Made by a program: the position numbers and the translations under genes. A stretch of 64,000 nt of DNA from Arabidopsis thaliana. Its lineage: Eukaryota; Streptophyta; Magnoliopsida; Brassicales; Brassicaceae. This document shows positions 59,826-64,000 of this stretch, piece after piece; the stretch's first letter is position 1; each line of letters begins with the position of its first letter. Below the pieces are notes generated by a model. It was given only the letters and a program-made list of their open reading frames with translations. It made no database searches and was not told where the DNA came from. The DNA lies in NCBI RefSeq assembly GCF_000001735.4, contig NC_003070.9, forward strand, positions 9,300,001 through 9,364,000. Direction: 5' to 3'.

Positions 59826-61666
59826 ATGGGAAATTGCTTTGGGTTTTCCGCAAAAGTAGGTAATAGAGAAAGTCCTTATCGTGGTATGCAACCAAACATC
59901 TCTCTTCTCTAAGATTTCTCTACTTCTTGTCATATCTTATTTCTGATTATAAAGTCTTAAATTGAGTTGAGACATCTTTGATTTGATTAACTGTTGATTC
60001 ATCAGGTTCGTCAAGAATCTCTGCCAAAAGAAGTCAATCGTCTCGGCTTTCAAGCTTAACAATACAATCATCATCTTACAACGATGACACGAGTGTGGCG
60101 TCTCTTCAAACGCCTAGAAGTGAAGGAGAGCTCTTAGCATCGCCCACGCTAAAGGCATTTACGTTTAACGAGCTAAAGACAGCCACTAGGAATTTCAGAC
60201 CCGATAGTGTTATCGGTGAAGGCGGTTTCGGTTATGTCTACAAAGGATGGATCGATGAACGCACTTTATCGCCTTCAAAACCAGGGTCAGGCATGGTCGT
60301 TGCTGTCAAAAAGCTTAAAGAAGAAGGGTTTCAAGGACACAGGCAGTGGTTGGTACGCTTATATAATTAATTATCCTCTGAATCAGTTTTAGGTCTTTAG
60401 CCGTAGAAACCAAAATCGAAACCTAAATAAGGAATTGTTGATTTAACAGGCGGAGGTTGATTGTCTTGGGAGGCTTCACCATATGAATCTTGTGAAACTA
60501 ATTGGATATTGCTCGAAGGGTGATCATATTCGGCTTTTGGTGTATGAGTACATGCCAAAGGGAAGCTTGGAGAATCATCTCTTTAGACGTAAGAAAACTT
60601 GTCTCTCAAGTAAAGATCAATGCTCAAATTATCTCGAGAGCCTTTGCGAATGTGATAGCAAGATTCAAATGTATAGTTGTTATTGTATAACAGATTTAGA
60701 AAATTTAGTTGGTTTTATATTCACAAATTTTCATTTATTTTAAAAAGTTGAAATCAGGACTATTATGTGTAGGTGGGGCAGAACCGATTCCGTGGAGAAC
60801 AAGGATTAAAGTGGCTATCGGTGCGGCGAGAGGGCTTGCTTTCCTTCATGAAGCTCAAGTCATATACAGAGACTTCAAGGCCTCCAATATTCTACTTGAT
60901 TCGGTACAACTGGATAACAAATTTACATGTTTTTGTTCATCAAATTTCAATCATAGAAATTTTGAGATTTAATGCAAACCAAACAAAATAATATGTTGAG
61001 TTTGATTGAAAAATAAAACTAATCGGTTCATGACATATTATGGTTTAAGTTTTGGTTTTGACCGAGCACTTCCGTTTGATTTATATGTCCATCTTTACGT
61101 AGGAATTCAATGCAAAGCTTTCTGATTTTGGATTGGCGAAAGTAGGACCAACCGGAGACAGAACACACGTATCAACCCAAGTGATGGGAACTCAAGGCTA
61201 TGCAGCACCTGAATACGTTGCCACTGGTCGGATAACAGCCAAAAGTGACGTCTACAGCTTCGGTGTGGTCTTGCTAGAGTTACTGTCGGGACGTCTGACC
61301 GTAGACAAAACGAAAGTAGGAGTGGAACGAAATCTGGTTGATTGGGCAATACCTTACTTAGGAGACAAAAGGAAAGTGTTTAGGATAATGGACACAAAGC
61401 TTGGGGGACAATATCCTCACAAAGGAGCTTGTTTGACTGCTAATACTGCGTTGCAATGTCTTAATCAAGAACCTAAGTTGAGGCCAAAGATGTCTGATGT
61501 GTTATCTACTCTTGAAGAGTTGGAGATGACGTTGAAGTCGGGTTCTATTTCAAACTCGGTTATGAAATTGACATCTTCTTCCTCTTCTTTCACGGCGAAA
61601 CAGAGAGTAAGAACTCCGGTTGCTGATCCGGTGTTGTCTAGTAGACGATGTCGACGTGTTCGGTGA
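59826..61666 (+). CDS. PBL4: Receptor-like cytoplasmic kinase, RLCK-VII (PBL type)
   Basis: Five exons (59826-59883, 60006-60352, 60450-60588, 60773-60903, 61103-61666) give 412 residues. MGNCFG is an N-myristoylation and likely palmitoylation signal, so the protein should sit on the plasma membrane. The kinase domain starts after [13 protein letters not shown]: glycine loop [11 protein letters not shown] (90-100), Lys121 in VAVKKLK, Glu137, YRD at 213-215 (Tyr replaces the usual His, normal in this family) with [12 protein letters not shown] at 233-235 and APE at 260-262. The activation loop has [18 protein letters not shown]. All catalytic residues are present. RLCK-VII kinases such as BIK1 relay signals from pattern-recognition receptors. 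At1g26970 is PBL4 in my memory of the family list; that symbol is less certain than the family. Confidence 0.92.
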
Positions 61667-62443
61667 AGTAGCGACAGAGATAGTTAGGTTTTATGAGTGC
61701 ATGCATTTTTTTTTGTTTTTTTTCCCTGGAAAAGGTGACATATAGCTGTGTGCTTGTTTGATTTTCCATATATTATTTCTATTTTATCAAAATCAGATTT
61801 TGTGGACATTTTCATTTGTATTCTTCTTTAATAGTCCTCTTTAGTTTTGATGATAACAAGTTTGTTTAATACTTTTTTTCTTTCAAGTTTGTTCTAATTC
61901 TATATTGTTCTTAGTTCTTATAGGAGTAGGAATATTTGAAGAATTGTAAGGGTCCACATATCTACTTTTTGACAAAGCATTATTTATAAATGGTGAATAT
62001 TTTGAAGAACAAATATATATATATTTTTTTTCTAAACCAAAATGGTTACCACAAATATGTTAGGGGTATTTGTATGACAAAGAATTATTAGTAATTTTCC
62101 TAATGTGTCATAAATCCTCCCCAATGAGGGACGGAAATATCATTGTCACCGAGTTTTAAGTTGTTTCATTTTGCAATCATAATTCACAACTAATTTTGTT
62201 TTGGTGCACATTCATCCCAAATTAATTTTCGACAAAATTACTAAGATTTGGGAGAGAAAATCCCATGGCTATGAAGTTTTTTCCAATGACTAAATTCAGA
62301 TATTGCATATGACTAAAGTAACTATAACAAATTTGGAAAATAGATAGAATAAACAAATTGTTAATTAACAAAAATGCTAGTAAGTAATAACAATAGGAAA
62401 CTACCCGACGATGTTTGAATAACTTGAAAATACCAAATATCAT
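61667..62443. other. Kinase 3' flank and spacer
   Basis: 3' UTR, then AT-rich spacer. No gene recognised. Confidence 0.5.
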
Positions 62444-62521
62444 CCGGAGTTCCTCTAAACACTTCAGTAAAAAAAAGTTACCGAACGGATAACATTTTTT
62501 CAATGAATTGCTGATATAAGA

Positions 62522-62926
62522 ATGAGAGTTGACGTGAAAGCTAATGGATTCACTGATGGACCAGCTGATAAACTTTATGAAGAACTTGCTGATGGACTAG
62601 CTGAAAGACTTTCTGAAGAACCCGCTGACGAACTATATGACAGACCATTCCTACTCACATGAACCACCCGACCACTTTGAAGACTTCCTGTTGTTTTATC
62701 TCACTCTTTTGAAGACTACACAACGTTTAGAAGCTGCATGAATGAATGTGTCAAGCTGGAGAGACATGGGTTTAGGGATTTGTATTCCAAATTCGACGAA
62801 TGCGAATTATTTATGTGGAACATAGTTAATTGTTTATCAAATCCAAGCTATGAGACGTTTGATTATGTGAAGATATCTCCAATTGATCAAAACCCGGTTT
62901 GATAGTAATAGTTAAGATTTGATTTA
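62522..62926 (+). pseudogene. Unidentified coding-like debris
   Basis: ATG 62522 opens a 46-codon frame with a charged internal repeat (ADKLYEELADGLAERLSEE, then PADELYD). After its TGA at 62660-62662, a second frame runs open for about 70 codons from about 62683 to TGA near 62900. It includes DYTTFRSCMNECVKLERHG, LYSKFDECELFMWNIVN and FDYVKISPIDQ. Codon content is clearly less AT-rich than the spacer. I do not recognise a family, and the two frames do not join. Confidence 0.35.
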
Positions 62927-62931
62927 CTGAT

Positions 62932-62985
62932 TTACGTAGGTATTTAATGCAAAGCTGTCTGATTTTAAATTTGGATTGCACAACT
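62932..62985 (+). pseudogene. Relic of an RLCK kinase intron-exon junction
   Basis: TTTACGTAGG followed by TATTTAATGCAAAGCTGTCT closely matches the acceptor and start of the last kinase exon (61095-61135, TTTACGTAGG then AATTCAATGCAAAGCTTTCT). It still suggests FNAKLSDF before diverging. The similarity includes the intron end, so it came from genomic DNA and not from an mRNA copy. Confidence 0.55.
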
Positions 62986-64000
62986 AGAGTAATGTACACT
63001 ATGTTTATCCATATCTATGGATAAACCTCGACAACCGCTTATACGTATTTAACATTACGAAAATGTGTTCTCAAATGCTTTGACCTTTATATCTTTAAGC
63101 CATTCAAACAACAATTAAAACCTTAAACATCTAAAATGATAAGATGGAAGTGTTTACCATATAAAATCTCGTCTCGACCTGCGGAAATCCGTTGAATGGG
63201 TCCGGGAGTTCCCCCAAACACTTCAGTGGATAATCATTTAGAAAAATTGTATCCCCAATGAAGTGCTCAGAGGAACTCTAGGAGACATCCAACCAAGAAT
63301 ATTGTTTCTTGAGTATTTCATGTACTATGAGTGGAATACGACTATACGAGTACAAGAGGTTGATGTAAGTTTTGAGAAGATGAAAGTAGTTACGTTTCTT
63401 TATATATAGACTATAGTTAAAGGCTTAAAGGATAATCTCCATACATATGTCTATTATTACACAGAGATAGCGAGACAGAGAGATCATAAGATGATGACCA
63501 AGGAAAGCTTTTTGAATATAGACGCAATTTTGGGTTAAAGGAAAGAGTAAAAAGAATACGAATGTTGAAGAAAAGTCCATACGGCTTTTCACATGATAGA
63601 AAGGATGCAAAACACGTAGAGATTCTGTTTTATAATTTATATGCTTTTAGTACCCATAACGGTTATTTCTCACTACATTCTCCTGCTTGTCAATCTTTTA
63701 ATATTTTTTAATTTTTAATGTTATGACTATGGAGAAAAGCTTATGGATGTTGATATTTTTTCATTACCAAAAATCCATTTTATTTGACATTTTGTCCCGC
63801 ACTGATTAAAGAAATGATGAAAAACGAAAACTAGCTGCCTACATATGTGGCGCATCGTATGATATGTACCAACTAGATATTGCATGGAAAAGGTGAAAGT
63901 CCCCTCAAATAAATGATGTTAAAGTCGATCAGCTGAAATAAATTAATGCTTACCTTTGTATGGATCGTTTATGAAAAATATGAAGTAGTACCACTTTCTT
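62986..64000. other. Spacer with a short coding-like stretch, right edge of window
   Basis: From about 63255 to 63410 one plus-strand frame is open and protein-like (NEVLRGTLGDIQPRI, then FLEYFMYYEWNTTIRVQEVD), family unknown. The remainder is AT-rich without a recognised gene. Confidence 0.35.

Larger units (their letters stand above)
62444..63275. repeat. Three related copies of a short word, two direct and one inverted
   Basis: GAGTTCCTCTAAACACTTCA at 62447-62466 recurs as GAGTTCCCCCAAACACTTCA at 63206-63225 and, inverted, as TGAAGTGCTCAGAGGAACTC at 63259-63278. They bracket coding-like debris. They may be decayed ends of one duplicated segment. Confidence 0.6.

Overview
The window is plant nuclear DNA and almost certainly Arabidopsis thaliana chromosome 1. 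Genes are split by short GT-AG introns, the spacers are very AT-rich, and many of the proteins match Arabidopsis products I recognise (locus names At1g26840 to At1g26970 are from memory). There is no operon logic. Each gene is its own transcription unit.

Left part (1-24.3 kb, gene-rich): the 3' end of ORC6 (+); PMT2-type methyltransferase (-); a decayed LINE tail; a gene-poor 6-13 kb stretch with a second, TSD-flanked LINE tail and a possible tiny gene; the NAC gene FEZ (+); ribosomal RPL34 (-); an F-box/FBD gene (+) whose FBD domain is cut by an in-frame stop; a mitochondrial-type PPR gene (-) sharing a 234-bp promoter with ribosomal RPL10 (+); and a four-exon COX19-like twin-CX9C gene (+) with a frameshifted tail.

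Middle (24.3-51.5 kb, gene-poor): an acidic nuclear-type protein of unknown function (+), an F-box/kelch gene (-) with a broken partial copy of its 3' end nearby, and the secretory cyclophilin CYP23 (+). The spacers hold a CACTA-like remnant, a MULE-like element with a perfect 9-bp target duplication, another possible DNA-transposon relic and several AT microsatellites.

Right part (51.5-64 kb): the atypical HLH gene KIDARI/PRE6 (+), a third LINE tail with a clean 12-bp TSD and an open RNase H frame (-), the HD-Zip I gene ATHB-23 (+) with an in-frame stop-free intron, a long-armed inverted repeat, and an RLCK-VII (PBL-type) kinase (+) followed by coding-like debris that includes a relic of a kinase exon.

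No CRISPR array, tRNA or rRNA gene was seen. The most informative unusual items are the recent gene-breaking changes (COX19-like tail, FBD stop, kelch duplicate), the datable insertions with visible target-site duplications, and the stop-free ATHB-23 intron. I did not find evidence for a wholly new molecular system.
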